DNA of 64,000 nt from Pseudonocardia sediminis (GTDB lineage: Bacteria > Actinomycetota > Actinomycetes > Mycobacteriales > Pseudonocardiaceae). Below the pieces are notes generated by a model. That model saw only the letters and a program-made list of their open reading frames with translations. It was not told the DNA's origin and did no database searches. Below are positions 16,637 through 25,275 of this stretch, one piece after another. The position numbers and the translations under genes are program-made. The stretch covers positions 2,726,001-2,790,000 of the forward strand of contig NZ_SHKL01000001.1 in NCBI RefSeq assembly GCF_004217185.1. The letters are read 5' to 3'. Each line of letters starts with the position of its first letter. Position 1 is the first letter of the stretch.

Positions 16637-18808
16637 CTAGTCGAGCAGGTCCTCGACCGTGATCGGGATGTGCCGGACCCGCACACCGGTGGCGTCGAAG
16701 ACGGCGTTGGCGATCGCCGCCGCGACGCCGACGGTGCCGATCTCGCCGATGCCGCGTGCCCCCACGGCGTTGTGCAACGTGTCCGGGCGCTCGACGAAGG
16801 CGACGTCGACCTCGGGGATGTCGGCGTTGACCGGCAGGAGGTAGCCGGCGAGGTCGGCGTTGGCCGGACGGCCGTCCGCCTCGATCTCCAGGCCCTCGTG
16901 CAGCGCGGCGGACACGCCCCAGATCATCCCGCCCTCGATCTGGCTGCGGGCGGCCTTGTCGTTGACGATCCGGCCGGCGTCGAAGACGCCCAGCATGCGG
17001 GAGACGCGGACCTCCCGGGTGAAACGGTGCACCCGGACCTCGCAGAACTGGGCACCGAAGGAGCTGAAGGAGTGCTTGGTCATCTCCTCGCCGGGCGCCG
17101 AGGAGCCGGTCACCGCGAGCGACGGACGCCGGGTCGCCCGCAGGACCTCACCGAAGCTCATCTCCCGGCCGCCGCCGAGCACGTGCCCGTCGGCGTAGGA
17201 GACCTCGGTCCCGGCGAACGGTGCGCCGGGAGCCGTGGCCAGGGCCAGCAGATCGTCGATGGCCTTGGGGGCGGCGATCATGATGGCGGTCCCGGCGCTC
17301 GCGGTACCGGTCGAGCCGCCGGACATGCCACCGGGCGGCAGAGACGAGTCGCCCAGACGCGGCCGGACCCTCTCCGGTGCGATGTCGAGGGACTCGGCCC
17401 CGATGATCGCCAGGACGGTCAGCAGGCCGGTCCCGGGATCGGCACCGCTGGCGGCGACCTCGGCGGTGTCGTCGTCGTGCAGCGTGATCCCGACCGTGGC
17501 CGGGAAGCGCAGGGCGGGGAACATCGCGGTGGCCGTGCCGACGCCGACGAGCCAGTCGCCCTCGACCCTGCTCCCGCCGGTGCGGCCCGTCCAGCCGAAC
17601 CGGGCCGCACCGATCCGGAAGCACTCGTCGAGGTGCTTGCTCGACCACTGCAGGTCGCGACCCGGAGGCGCGGTGGAGTTGTTGCGCCGGCGCAGCTCGA
17701 TCGGGTCCATGTCGAGACGGATCGCCAGCTCGTCGATCGCGCTCTCCAGGGCGAACGACCCGGGCGCCTCGCCCGGTGCCCGCATGAACGTGGTCGGCGG
17801 GATGTTCAGCGGCACCATCTTCTGGCTGATGGCCAGGTTCGGGGTGGCGTACCACTCCTTGGACGTGCCGTGCGAGGTCGGTTCGACGAAGGACCGGTCC
17901 GCCGGCGTGCTCGACCACGAGTCGTGGCGCAGCGCGACCAGGTCCCCGTTGCGCTCGGCGCCGACGGTGATCGTCTGGACGGTCGCCGGCCGGGTGGCGG
18001 TCGCGGTGAAGACCTGTTCACGGGTCAGCGCGGCCTTGACCGGGCGGCCGAGGGCACGGGCGGCCGCGGCGGCCAGGAACGCCGGCACCGAGGCGCGTCC
18101 CTTCCCGCCGAACGCTCCGCCCACATAGGGGTTGACCACGCGCACCGCGTCGGGGTCCGTGCCGAGGGCGGTGGCGAGGTCGGAGGCCACGATGTCGGAG
18201 CCCTGGTTGCCACTGTGGACGGTCAGGCGGCCGGACTCCCACACCGCGACCGCGGAGTGCGGCTCCATCGCGGCGTGGTTCTGGGTGGCGGTGGAGTAGG
18301 CCGCGGAGACCACGACGGGGCTCGCGGCCAGGGCGTCGTCGATGGAGTCGACGCCGGGCGCGAGCACCGCCAGCGACGGCGGTGAGCCGTCCATGGCCGG
18401 GGGTGCGTCCTCGGCGTCGGCGAGGCCGTCGTGGAACGAGGTGCGGGCGGGCTCGTGCCGGTAGGTGACCCCGACGAGCCCGGCCGCGTCGCGGGCCTGT
18501 TCGAAGGTCTCGGCGACCACGAAGCCGATGGGCTGCCCGTAGTAGGTGACCTCGGTGTCCTGCAGCGGGACCCACGCGCGGCCCAGCATCGGGTGGTTCG
18601 GGGCATGCAGGGTCAGCGGGTCGAAGGGGGAGTACACGGCGAGGACGCCGGGTGCCTCCCCGGCCGCAGTGACGTCCATGGCCTCGACGTCGGCGTGCGC
18701 GGCCGTGCTGGTCACGACGTACCCGTAGGCCATGCCGGGAAGGCTGCGGTCCGCCGCGTACCGCGCCCGGCCGGTGACTTTCAGCGGGCCGTCCAACCGG
18801 TCGGTCAT
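16637..18808 (-). CDS. Xanthine dehydrogenase family molybdopterin-binding subunit
   Basis: A 723-aa large subunit of a molybdenum hydroxylase. It has the Moco loop VGGAFGGKGRASVPAFL, the PPGGMSGGSTGTASAG segment and the catalytic glutamate in GARGIGEIGTVGVAA near the C-terminus. The start ATG (18808, MTDRLDGPLKVTG) overlaps the FAD subunit stop by ATGA. With the two genes upstream on this strand it forms a complete three-subunit enzyme of the PaoABC/YagTSR type that oxidises aldehydes or N-heterocycles. No Tat signal is seen in the Fe-S subunit, so it is probably cytoplasmic. Substrate unknown. Confidence 0.88.
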   Translation of the reverse strand: MTDRLDGPLKVTGRARYAADRSLPGMAYGYVVTSTAAHADVEAMDVTAAGEAPGVLAVYSPFDPLTLHAPNHPMLGRAWVPLQDTEVTYYGQPIGFVVAETFEQARDAAGLVGVTYRHEPARTSFHDGLADAEDAPPAMDGSPPSLAVLAPGVDSIDDALAASPVVVSAAYSTATQNHAAMEPHSAVAVWESGRLTVHSGNQGSDIVASDLATALGTDPDAVRVVNPYVGGAFGGKGRASVPAFLAAAAARALGRPVKAALTREQVFTATATRPATVQTITVGAERNGDLVALRHDSWSSTPADRSFVEPTSHGTSKEWYATPNLAISQKMVPLNIPPTTFMRAPGEAPGSFALESAIDELAIRLDMDPIELRRRNNSTAPPGRDLQWSSKHLDECFRIGAARFGWTGRTGGSRVEGDWLVGVGTATAMFPALRFPATVGITLHDDDTAEVAASGADPGTGLLTVLAIIGAESLDIAPERVRPRLGDSSLPPGGMSGGSTGTASAGTAIMIAAPKAIDDLLALATAPGAPFAGTEVSYADGHVLGGGREMSFGEVLRATRRPSLAVTGSSAPGEEMTKHSFSSFGAQFCEVRVHRFTREVRVSRMLGVFDAGRIVNDKAARSQIEGGMIWGVSAALHEGLEIEADGRPANADLAGYLLPVNADIPEVDVAFVERPDTLHNAVGARGIGEIGTVGVAAAIANAVFDATGVRVRHIPITVEDLLD

Positions 18809-19767
18809 GCCCGGCTCCCTTCGGTCAGTTCCCGTAGCGCACGCACGATCGTCCGCGGCAGCAGTGACACCTTGAACCCGTTGTCCGACAACGGCGTCGC
18901 CCCGTCGGCGGCGACCGAGGCCGCAGCCTCGAACGATTCCTGGGTCACCGGGGTCCCGCGCAGGGCCTCCTCGACGGCACCCAGGCGCCACGGCACGGTG
19001 GCGACGCCGCCGACGGCCACCCGGGCGTCGGCGATCCGGCCGTCCCGCACGTCGAGGGCGACGGCGGCCGAGCACAGCGCGAACTCGTAGGAGGCGCGGT
19101 CGCGCACCTTGACGTAGGTCGAGTGCTGCGCCCAGTCCAGCCGTGGGACCTGCACCTCGGTGATCAGCTCACCGGGACGCAGGTCGTTCTCCACCTCGGG
19201 GCTGGTCCCGGGCAGGCGGTAGAGGTCGGCCAGCGCGACCGTGCGGGTCCCCTCCGCGCCGGCGAGCACGACCTGCGCGTCGAGCGCGGTCAGGGCGACC
19301 GCCAGGTCGCTGGCGTGGGTGGCCACGCACGCCTCGCTGGTACCCAGCACGGCGTGCATCCGGTTCGATCCCGAGATCGCCGGGCAGCCGCTGCCGGGGT
19401 CGCGCCGGTTGCACGGCGCAGCGACGTCGCGGAAGTAGGAGCAGCGGGTGCGCTGCAGCAGGTTGCCGCCGATGCTGGCCATGTTGCGCAGCTGCTGGGA
19501 CGCGCTGAGCAGGAGTGCGCGGCTGATCATCGGGTAGACGCCGGGGTGTGCGGCGACGTCGCTCATCCGTTCCAGGGCGCCGATCCGCAGCCCGTCGCGG
19601 GTGTCGAGGCCCCGTAACGGCAGGGCGTTGATGTCCTGGACGTGGCCCGGCGTCTCCACGTCGAGCTTCATCAGGTCGACGAGCGTCGTCCCGCCGGCCA
19701 GGAAGGCTCCGGGGGAGGCGAGGGCGTCGGGGACGGTCGCCGGTGCGGTCAGCTCAAACGGTCGCAT
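18805..19767 (-). CDS. FAD-binding subunit of molybdenum hydroxylase, with extra Fe-S cysteines
   Basis: A 320-aa subunit with the FAD-binding signature AFLAGGTTLVDLMKLDVE and SQQLRNMASIGGNLLQRTRC. The cysteines in TRCSYFRDVAAPCNRRD and GSGCPAI match the PaoB-type insertion that carries an additional [4Fe-4S] cluster in E. coli PaoABC. It overlaps the [2Fe-2S] gene by 14 bp and the large-subunit gene by 4 bp. It relays electrons from the molybdenum site through FAD to an acceptor. Confidence 0.87.
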   Translation of the reverse strand: MRPFELTAPATVPDALASPGAFLAGGTTLVDLMKLDVETPGHVQDINALPLRGLDTRDGLRIGALERMSDVAAHPGVYPMISRALLLSASQQLRNMASIGGNLLQRTRCSYFRDVAAPCNRRDPGSGCPAISGSNRMHAVLGTSEACVATHASDLAVALTALDAQVVLAGAEGTRTVALADLYRLPGTSPEVENDLRPGELITEVQVPRLDWAQHSTYVKVRDRASYEFALCSAAVALDVRDGRIADARVAVGGVATVPWRLGAVEEALRGTPVTQESFEAAASVAADGATPLSDNGFKVSLLPRTIVRALRELTEGSRA

Positions 19768-20206
19768 CGGGCTGCCTCGCCTGTTCGATCGCCGCGACGA
19801 TGTTCGGGTACGCCGAGCAGCGGCAGAGGTTGCCCGACATGAACTCGCGGACGTCGGCGACGTCCTGCTCCACCGCCGCGACGGCGGACATGACCTGTCC
19901 GGGGGTGCAGAACCCGCACTGCAGGGCGTCCTGGTCGAGGAACGCCCGCTGGACCGGGTGCAGGCCGCCCTCGGGGGCGAGTCCCTCCACCGTGGTCACC
20001 GGCTCCCGCACGATCGCGGCGAGGGTGAGGCAGGACAGGACGGGCCGGCCCGCGACGTGCACGGTGCAGGCGCCGCACTGACCGCGGTCGCACCCCTTCT
20101 TCGGGCCGGTAACACCGAGCCGTTCCCGCAGGGTCTCGAGGAGGGTCGCGCCGGGTTCGACGTCGACGTCCTCCGTGGTTCCGTTCACATGGAGTGAGAT
20201 GTCCAC
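19754..20206 (-). CDS. [2Fe-2S] subunit of molybdenum hydroxylase
   Basis: A 150-aa ferredoxin-like subunit with both cluster motifs: KKGCDRGQCGACTVHVAG plus VLSC for the plant-type cluster, and LQCGFCTPGQV with NLCRCSAYPNIV for the second. It starts at an ATG at 20206 without a Tat leader, unlike PaoA. It is the first gene of the three-gene operon driven from the promoter/operator at 20310-20339. Confidence 0.92.
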   Translation of the reverse strand: MDISLHVNGTTEDVDVEPGATLLETLRERLGVTGPKKGCDRGQCGACTVHVAGRPVLSCLTLAAIVREPVTTVEGLAPEGGLHPVQRAFLDQDALQCGFCTPGQVMSAVAAVEQDVADVREFMSGNLCRCSAYPNIVAAIEQARQPDATV

Positions 20207-20309
20207 TGAGCCTCTTCCCGGCCGTCGTCACCGACGACGAGCACGGTGTGTGGTGGTGAGGTGGGAGGCCGCCGGGGTGGTCGGGCAACGGTCCTCCGGC
20301 GGTGAGCCG

Positions 20310-20339
20310 ACCGTAGCGGATACTTATCCGCTTTGGCAA
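20310..20339 (-). promoter_or_regulatory. Promoter with embedded operator for the molybdenum hydroxylase operon
   Basis: On the minus strand TTGCCA (plus 20334-20339) and TACGGT (plus 20310-20315) are separated by 18 bp. An 18-bp palindrome, AGCGGATACTTATCCGCT at 20315-20332, fills the spacer almost exactly. A protein bound here would block RNA polymerase. The divergent TetR gene at 20410 is the obvious candidate. Confidence 0.6.
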
Positions 20340-20409
20340 CGAGTGTGGTCCCGGCCCGGCGGGCATGGACTACCGTGAGGGCTCACGACGTCGACGCCGG
20401 GGAGTGACG

Positions 20410-21048
20410 ATGACGACCGGTGCGGTGAGCCCGCGGCGGGCGGACACACGCCGCAACCACGACCGCATCCTCGCCGTCGCCGCCGAGTCGCTCGCGCAGC
20501 TCGGCGAGGTCTCCTTCAACGCCGTCGCCAAGCAGGCCGGGGTCGGCGTCGGCACGGTCTACCGGCACTTCCCCAACCCGGAGGCGTTGATCCTGGCGGT
20601 GTACCGCCTCGAGCTGCGACACCTGGTGGAGGTCGTGCCGGGACTGCTCGCGACCCACACGCCGGAAGGGGCGTTCCGGGCCTGGGCGGCCGATCACCTG
20701 AGCCACTACCTGATGACCAAGCGGGGCCTGATCGACGCGCTGCGCGCCGCGAGCACGGGCAAGGGGGAGCTGCCGAGCGACGTCTACGAGGCGGCGCAGG
20801 AGGCAATGATCGGCGCCGTCACGGCCCTGGTGGACGCGAACATCGCGGCCGGGACGGTCGGAGCCGACCTGGATCCGGCAACGGTCCTGCGCGGGCTCGC
20901 CGGGCTGATGCTCCTCGACTCCACGGGCGACTGGCGGCGCGAGGCCGAGGGCCTGATCGACCTGTTGTGGCGGGGGATGAGTGCAGGCGCCCCCGCGCAC
21001 CCTCCGGTCGCCCCGGCGCCGGGCCCGGCTCCCGCCCCGTCGAGCTGA
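20410..21048 (+). CDS. TetR-family regulator, probable repressor of the molybdenum hydroxylase operon
   Basis: A 212-aa protein with an N-terminal TetR helix-turn-helix (RNHDRILAVAAESLAQLGEV, AVAKQAGVGVGTVYRHFPNPEAL) and a ligand-binding C-terminal half. The ATG at 20410 follows GGGGAGTGACG; the upstream ATG at 20365 lacks a good RBS. The C-terminus is a proline/alanine-rich tail. It is divergent from the molybdenum hydroxylase operon with a palindrome in the shared gap, the standard local-repressor layout. Confidence 0.88.
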   Translation: MTTGAVSPRRADTRRNHDRILAVAAESLAQLGEVSFNAVAKQAGVGVGTVYRHFPNPEALILAVYRLELRHLVEVVPGLLATHTPEGAFRAWAADHLSHYLMTKRGLIDALRAASTGKGELPSDVYEAAQEAMIGAVTALVDANIAAGTVGADLDPATVLRGLAGLMLLDSTGDWRREAEGLIDLLWRGMSAGAPAHPPVAPAPGPAPAPSS

Positions 21049-21120
21049 GCCCGGCGACGGTCGTCGACCCGGACCGGCCCCGACCGACGATCCGGCCCGT
21101 TCCCACGGCGTCGTGGTCGG

Positions 21121-21855
21121 TCAGACCTGCGCGTAGCCGCCGTCGACGGCGAGCTCGGAGCCGTTGACGAAGCTCGAGGACTCCGAGGCCAGGAAGACGG
21201 CCGCGGCGGCGATCTCCTCGGGTTCGGCGAGCCGGCCGAGAGGGACCGAGGCCTCGGTCGCGGCGAGCTCGTCGGCCGAGAGCAGATCGAGCAGACCGCG
21301 GGTGCGGGTGGCGCCGGGGGAGAGCATGTTGATCCGGTACCGACCCGCCCCGGCGCCGTGGGCGACGCCGCGGACGAGGTTGCGCAGCGCGGCCTTGGTC
21401 GCGCCGTAGACGGGCAGGAACGGCTCGGGCCGCGAGGCCGCCGTCGATCCGGTGAGGATGATCGACGCCCCCGGCGAGAGCAGCGGCAACGCCTTCTGCA
21501 CGGTGAACAGCGGGCCCTTGACGTTCGTAGTGACCATGGCGTCGAACTGCTCCTCGGTGATCTCGCCCAGCGGGGCCGCGATCCCGATCCCGGCGTTGGC
21601 GACCAGGACGTCGATCCGGCCCGCCTGCTCGGCGACCGTCCGGTAGAGCGCGTCGAGCTCCTCGAGCCGGCCCACGTCGCAGCGGACCCCGGTCACCTCG
21701 GGTCCGAGTTCGGCCTCGACCTCGTCGAGCTGCTCCTGGCGACGCCCGGTGACGAACACCCGCGCGCCCTCCGTGCGGTAGGCCCGCGCGATGGCCAGCC
21801 CGATACCCGCGTTCCCTCCCGTCACCACCGCGACCTTGCCCTCCAGCGACCCCAT
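21121..21855 (-). CDS. SDR-family oxidoreductase
   Basis: A 244-aa classical short-chain dehydrogenase with VVTGGNAGIGLAIARAY (cofactor), VANAGIG, the catalytic Ser in TGSTAAS, Tyr/Lys in PVYGATKAALRN and a C-terminal VNGSELAVDGGYAQV. The ATG at 21855 is preceded by AGGAAGGGAG. It is transcribed leftward from the promoter at 21891-21919, which overlaps TetR-type operator sequence. Many such SDRs under TetR control reduce reactive carbonyls; substrate unknown. Confidence 0.88.
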   Translation of the reverse strand: MGSLEGKVAVVTGGNAGIGLAIARAYRTEGARVFVTGRRQEQLDEVEAELGPEVTGVRCDVGRLEELDALYRTVAEQAGRIDVLVANAGIGIAAPLGEITEEQFDAMVTTNVKGPLFTVQKALPLLSPGASIILTGSTAASRPEPFLPVYGATKAALRNLVRGVAHGAGAGRYRINMLSPGATRTRGLLDLLSADELAATEASVPLGRLAEPEEIAAAAVFLASESSSFVNGSELAVDGGYAQV

Positions 21856-21871
21856 GACGGCTCCCTTCCTG

Positions 21872-21923
21872 GTTCTTGACTGATCGGTCCATATCACCTG
21901 ATATGGACCGATCGGTCAAGAAC
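21872..21923. promoter_or_regulatory. Long inverted repeat: SDR promoter with paired TetR-type operators
   Basis: Two 25-bp arms (21872-21896 and 21899-21923) are inverted copies with one mismatch, separated by CC. Each arm contains a GACYGATCGGTC dyad. On the minus strand TTGACC (plus 21914-21919), 17 bp, and TGATAT (plus 21891-21896) form a good promoter for the SDR. The core GGACCG-N2-CGGTC also occurs at 22584-22601 in front of the neighbouring TetR gene. Confidence 0.65.
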
Positions 21924-21974
21924 AGGGACGGCATCGTGTCGTGCGTCACCACGAAGACGCTCAGGTGGGGACGC

Positions 21975-22565
21975 TCAGGTGGCGGGGAGCAGGCCGTCGA
22001 GCAGGGTGTCGGCGACGGCGGACAGCACGGCCGGGTCCTGGCCGATCCGACCGAGGACGATCAGCCCGAGCTGACCGGCCAGTACCGCACGGGCGATCTC
22101 GTCCGGGTCGGCGTGGGGCGCGAGGTCTCCCTCGAGCTGTGCCCGCCGTACCGCATCGGCCAGGACGGCGGTGGTCGCGGTGTAGCTGCGCCGGGCCTCC
22201 GCGGCCACCTCGGCGGCGTTCGTGGAGAGCTCCATCGCGGTGTTGGCCAGCAGGCAGCCCCGGCGCGCCTGCTCCCCGCTGGGATCGCGCACCGGCGCGG
22301 TGACGAAGCTGCGGATCACCTCGATGCCGCGGTCCGCGTCCTCGAGCCACGTCCGCAGCATCCGGTCGTTGGCCTCGTCGTACTCGCGCAGCACGCGCAG
22401 GAACAGGCGCTGCTTGTCCCCGAACGCCCCGTACAGGCTCCCCTTGCCCAGGCCGGTGGCAGAGAGGAGGTCGTCGAGTGACGTGCCTGCGTATCCGTTG
22501 TCCCAGAACGTCGCCTGAACGGCCGACAGCACCCGCTGCTCGTCGAACTGGCGTGGACGTGGCAT
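21975..22565 (-). CDS. TetR-family regulator, probable repressor of the SDR and of itself
   Basis: A 196-aa regulator with HTH segments DEQRVLSAVQATFWDNGY and LDDLLSATGLGKGSLYGAF. The ATG at 22565 (MPRPRQFDEQ) is chosen; the -10 at plus 22572-22577 leaves almost no 5' leader, so the mRNA may be leaderless. It sits between the SDR it probably controls and an LLM oxidoreductase on the same strand. The shared operator core in front of this gene and in front of the SDR supports autoregulation. Confidence 0.88.
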   Translation of the reverse strand: MPRPRQFDEQRVLSAVQATFWDNGYAGTSLDDLLSATGLGKGSLYGAFGDKQRLFLRVLREYDEANDRMLRTWLEDADRGIEVIRSFVTAPVRDPSGEQARRGCLLANTAMELSTNAAEVAAEARRSYTATTAVLADAVRRAQLEGDLAPHADPDEIARAVLAGQLGLIVLGRIGQDPAVLSAVADTLLDGLLPAT

Positions 22566-22571
22566 GCGGGC

Positions 22572-22601
22572 AGGGTATCCGTGGTGGACCGGACGGTCCA
22601 C
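22572..22601 (-). promoter_or_regulatory. TetR gene promoter with overlapping dyad operator
   Basis: GTGGACCG at 22584-22591 and CGGTCCAC at 22594-22601 form an 8-bp-arm dyad with a GA centre. On the minus strand TGGACC (plus 22595-22600), 17 bp, and TACCCT (plus 22572-22577) can act as -35/-10, so a bound repressor would cover the -35. The core matches the SDR operator. Confidence 0.55.
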
Positions 22602-22603
22602 TA

Positions 22604-23650
22604 TCAGGCGGGTGGCTTCCACCCGAGGGCCGGGCCGAGAGAGGTCGCCATGTCGGTCAGGATCTGGACGTAGTCGGCGTGGTCGAAGCTGAACGGCAGG
22701 GCGAAGACGACCTCGCGCACCTCGCGGAACGCGGCGTCGGCGTAGAGCCTCTCCGCGATCTCCTGCGACGTCCCGAGGATGTCGGGCGCGGCGAGCAGGC
22801 CGGGGCCGGGAGGGCCCATCGGTGCGGCGGTGCGCGGGGTGCGCTTCTCGACGTAGGCCTGGTACCTGGACTTCTGCTCGGCCGTCGCGGTGTCGGTGGG
22901 GATGACGACGAGGCCCTGCGAGACCCGGGCGCCGTCACCGAGCGGGTGGTGCTGCTTGAACAGCGCGATCTGGCGTTGCTGGATCGCGGCGAAGTCCCAC
23001 CGGCCGTCGGTCTCGAGGTCCGACGGCTCGGGCTTGGTGATGTTGCTGGTCAGCAGGTTCAGGCCCTGTTCGGCGGCCCATCGGGTGGACCGGCTGCTCC
23101 CCGAGCCGTACCAGACGCGGTCGGCGAGACCGGGGGAGTGCGGCTCCACCCGAGCGGAGAACCGCTCGAAGCCGGCGGTGCCGGAGAACGTGCTGACGGG
23201 CTCACCGGAGATCATCCGCAGCAGCCGGGCGACCCGTTCGGACGAGAGGTCCTCGACGTCGGCGGTGTCGGGGTAGAGCGCGTTCTTGACGTCGTCCCAG
23301 TGGATCGGCGGGCCGACCGAGAACCCGGGTTCCAGCCGGCCGCCGGAGAGGATGTCGACGGTGGCGAGATCCTCGGCCATGCGCAGCGGATTCTCCCACC
23401 CCAGAGGGGTCACGGCCGTGCCCATCGCGATGCGGTGGGTGCGCTGCGAGGCCGCCGCCATGATCGCGACGGGCGAGGAGATGCCGGTCTGGAAGTGCCG
23501 GTGGCGCAGGTAGGCGCTGTCGAACCCGAGCTGCTCGCCGAGCTCGATGACCTGCAGGACGTTCTCGTGCCCCGGCCCCGGGTCGTCGCCGTCGAACAGG
23601 CCGATGGTCAGGAACCCGAGCTTCTCGAGGGGGACGTCGGGGGTCGGCAT
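22604..23650 (-). CDS. LLM-class flavin-dependent oxidoreductase
   Basis: A 348-aa luciferase-like monooxygenase fold. Typical segments are LGFLTIGLFDGDDPG, FDSAYLRHRHFQ, RIAMGTAVTPLGWENPLRMAEDLATVD in part, and LSGGRLEPGFSVGPP. The ATG at 23650 (MPTPDVPLEKLG) sits next to CGGTATGCC with GGAGA upstream. FMN or F420 use cannot be decided by eye. It lies 38 bp upstream of the TetR gene on the same strand but has no obvious shared promoter. Probably a monooxygenase or reductase of small hydrophobic compounds. Confidence 0.85.
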   Translation of the reverse strand: MPTPDVPLEKLGFLTIGLFDGDDPGPGHENVLQVIELGEQLGFDSAYLRHRHFQTGISSPVAIMAAASQRTHRIAMGTAVTPLGWENPLRMAEDLATVDILSGGRLEPGFSVGPPIHWDDVKNALYPDTADVEDLSSERVARLLRMISGEPVSTFSGTAGFERFSARVEPHSPGLADRVWYGSGSSRSTRWAAEQGLNLLTSNITKPEPSDLETDGRWDFAAIQQRQIALFKQHHPLGDGARVSQGLVVIPTDTATAEQKSRYQAYVEKRTPRTAAPMGPPGPGLLAAPDILGTSQEIAERLYADAAFREVREVVFALPFSFDHADYVQILTDMATSLGPALGWKPPA

Positions 23651-23931
23651 ACCGGCTCTCCTTCTCCTGTCACGGCCCTGCCGGCCGTGCGGCGGCCCCT
23701 GGTCCAACGGCGCCACCGCGCCCCGTGTTCCACCCGGCCGCGACGCGCGGGGGACGGGGGGTCCTCCCTCCTTCCCGCTCAGGTGGGGGAAGAGGACGGA
23801 AGTCGACCTCTTCGCGCTCTAGCGTCGGCACGACACGGCGCTCCGGTCGGTGCCCGGCCCCGGCTCGGACGGCGGACGGGCCCGCACCGGACAGCGCCGA
23901 CGAGAGTGCACCGGACAGGAGCGACGAACCC

Positions 23932-25275
23932 ATGCGCACCGCTTTCACCGACGTCCGCGTCTTCGACGGCGAGGAGGTCCACCCCTCGACGACGGTCGTC
24001 GTCGAGGACGGCCTCATCGCCCGCGTCGGAGGGTCCGAGCCGCCGGCGGGGATCGACCGGAGGATCGACGGCCGCGGCCGCACCCTCCTGCCGGGTCTGA
24101 TGGACGCCCACGTCCACGCCCTCCCCGAGGACCTGACGACGGCGCTGCGCTTCGGGGTCACGACCGTGATGGACATGGGCGGCCCGTCCTCGGCGCAGGA
24201 CCGGGCGGCGTGGGCGGCCCGTCACGACAGCGCCGACGTCCGCGGCGCCGGGCAGCCGGTCACGGCGCCGCACGGCCACCCCACCCAGCTCTTCGCGAAC
24301 CTGAGCGGCCCCGGCGTCCCCGACCCCGCGCAGTTCCCGCAGACCAGCTCGCCCGACGAGGCGCGCACGCTGGTCGACCGCCTCGTCTCGACCGGCTCCG
24401 ACTACGTCAAGTTCATCCTGGAGGAGGGCACCGTGATGGGTGACCCCGGCCTCCCGCTGCTGCCCCACGACGCCTACGCCGCCGGCGTCACGGCGGCCCA
24501 CGAGCACGGGCACCTGGCGATGACCCACGCCCAGACCGCGGCCACCTGGGCCCAGGCCGCCCGGGGTGGCGCCGACGCCCTGGTCCACCTGTTCATCGAC
24601 CGTCCGCACGACGACCGGCTCGTCGACACGGTCGCCTCCTCGGGCGCGTTCGTGACGCCGTGCCTCGTCCTCGCCCGCTCCTTCATGGGCATCGCCGCCA
24701 CGGAGCTCGCCGCCGACCCGCGGGTGAGCAGCAGGCTGGCGCCACACTGGACCGAGGCGCTAGGTCGGTCGTTGTCCACCTGGGACGCGCCGTTCGACGA
24801 CGCCCTCGCGAGCGTCGCGGCCCTCGACGCGGCGGGTGTGGACGTCCTGGTCGGCACCGACGCCTCCGTCGCCGTCCCCACCACCGGCGGCCAGGCCCAC
24901 GGCGCGAGCGTGCACCACGAGATGGCCCTGCTCGTCGAGGCCGGCTTCTCACCCGTGCGCGCGCTGAGGGCGGCGACGTCGGTCCCGGCGCGGCGCTTCG
25001 GTCTCGACGACCGCGGGCGCATCGCCGCCGGGCTGCGCGCCGACCTGGTGCTCGTCGACGGCGACCCGACCACCACGATCGGCGACAGCCTCTCGATCGT
25101 GGGCGTGTGGCGCGGCGGGCGGCGGTCAGGAGCCCTGAGCGACCAGGACCTCGCCTTCCAGCCCGTCGGGGTCGCGGAAGAACATGCTGCGGACCGATCC
25201 GAAGTCGTTTACGACGCCGTCGGCGGCGCCGGTGTCGATCAGCCGCTGCCGGATCGTGGTGAAGGCCTCCGGTGA
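23932..25275 (+). CDS. Amidohydrolase-family protein
   Basis: A 447-aa metal-dependent hydrolase with HxH in GLMDAHVHALPEDL, a probable carboxylated lysine in DYVKFILEEG, metal His in HEHGHLAMTHAQT and Asp in LVGTDASVAV, plus the typical composite-domain ending LRADLVLVDGDPTTTI. The ATG at 23932 follows AGGAGCGACG. The expected end is near residue 400, but the frame stays open about 50 residues further and overlaps the convergent VOC gene by 150 bp. The true C-terminus may have been altered by mutation. Substrate class: amides, cyclic amides or imidazolone-like compounds. Confidence 0.83.
   Translation: MRTAFTDVRVFDGEEVHPSTTVVVEDGLIARVGGSEPPAGIDRRIDGRGRTLLPGLMDAHVHALPEDLTTALRFGVTTVMDMGGPSSAQDRAAWAARHDSADVRGAGQPVTAPHGHPTQLFANLSGPGVPDPAQFPQTSSPDEARTLVDRLVSTGSDYVKFILEEGTVMGDPGLPLLPHDAYAAGVTAAHEHGHLAMTHAQTAATWAQAARGGADALVHLFIDRPHDDRLVDTVASSGAFVTPCLVLARSFMGIAATELAADPRVSSRLAPHWTEALGRSLSTWDAPFDDALASVAALDAAGVDVLVGTDASVAVPTTGGQAHGASVHHEMALLVEAGFSPVRALRAATSVPARRFGLDDRGRIAAGLRADLVLVDGDPTTTIGDSLSIVGVWRGGRRSGALSDQDLAFQPVGVAEEHAADRSEVVYDAVGGAGVDQPLPDRGEGLR

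Noticed and set aside
16637..20206. Naming the first molybdenum hydroxylase as carbon monoxide dehydrogenase
   Set aside because: The CoxL active-site loop is not seen and the FAD subunit has PaoB-type extra cysteines.
21875..21900. Rightward promoter mirrored in the SDR operator (TTGACT, 17 bp, TGATAT)
   Set aside because: It arises from the symmetry of the inverted repeat and would only read antisense into the TetR gene.
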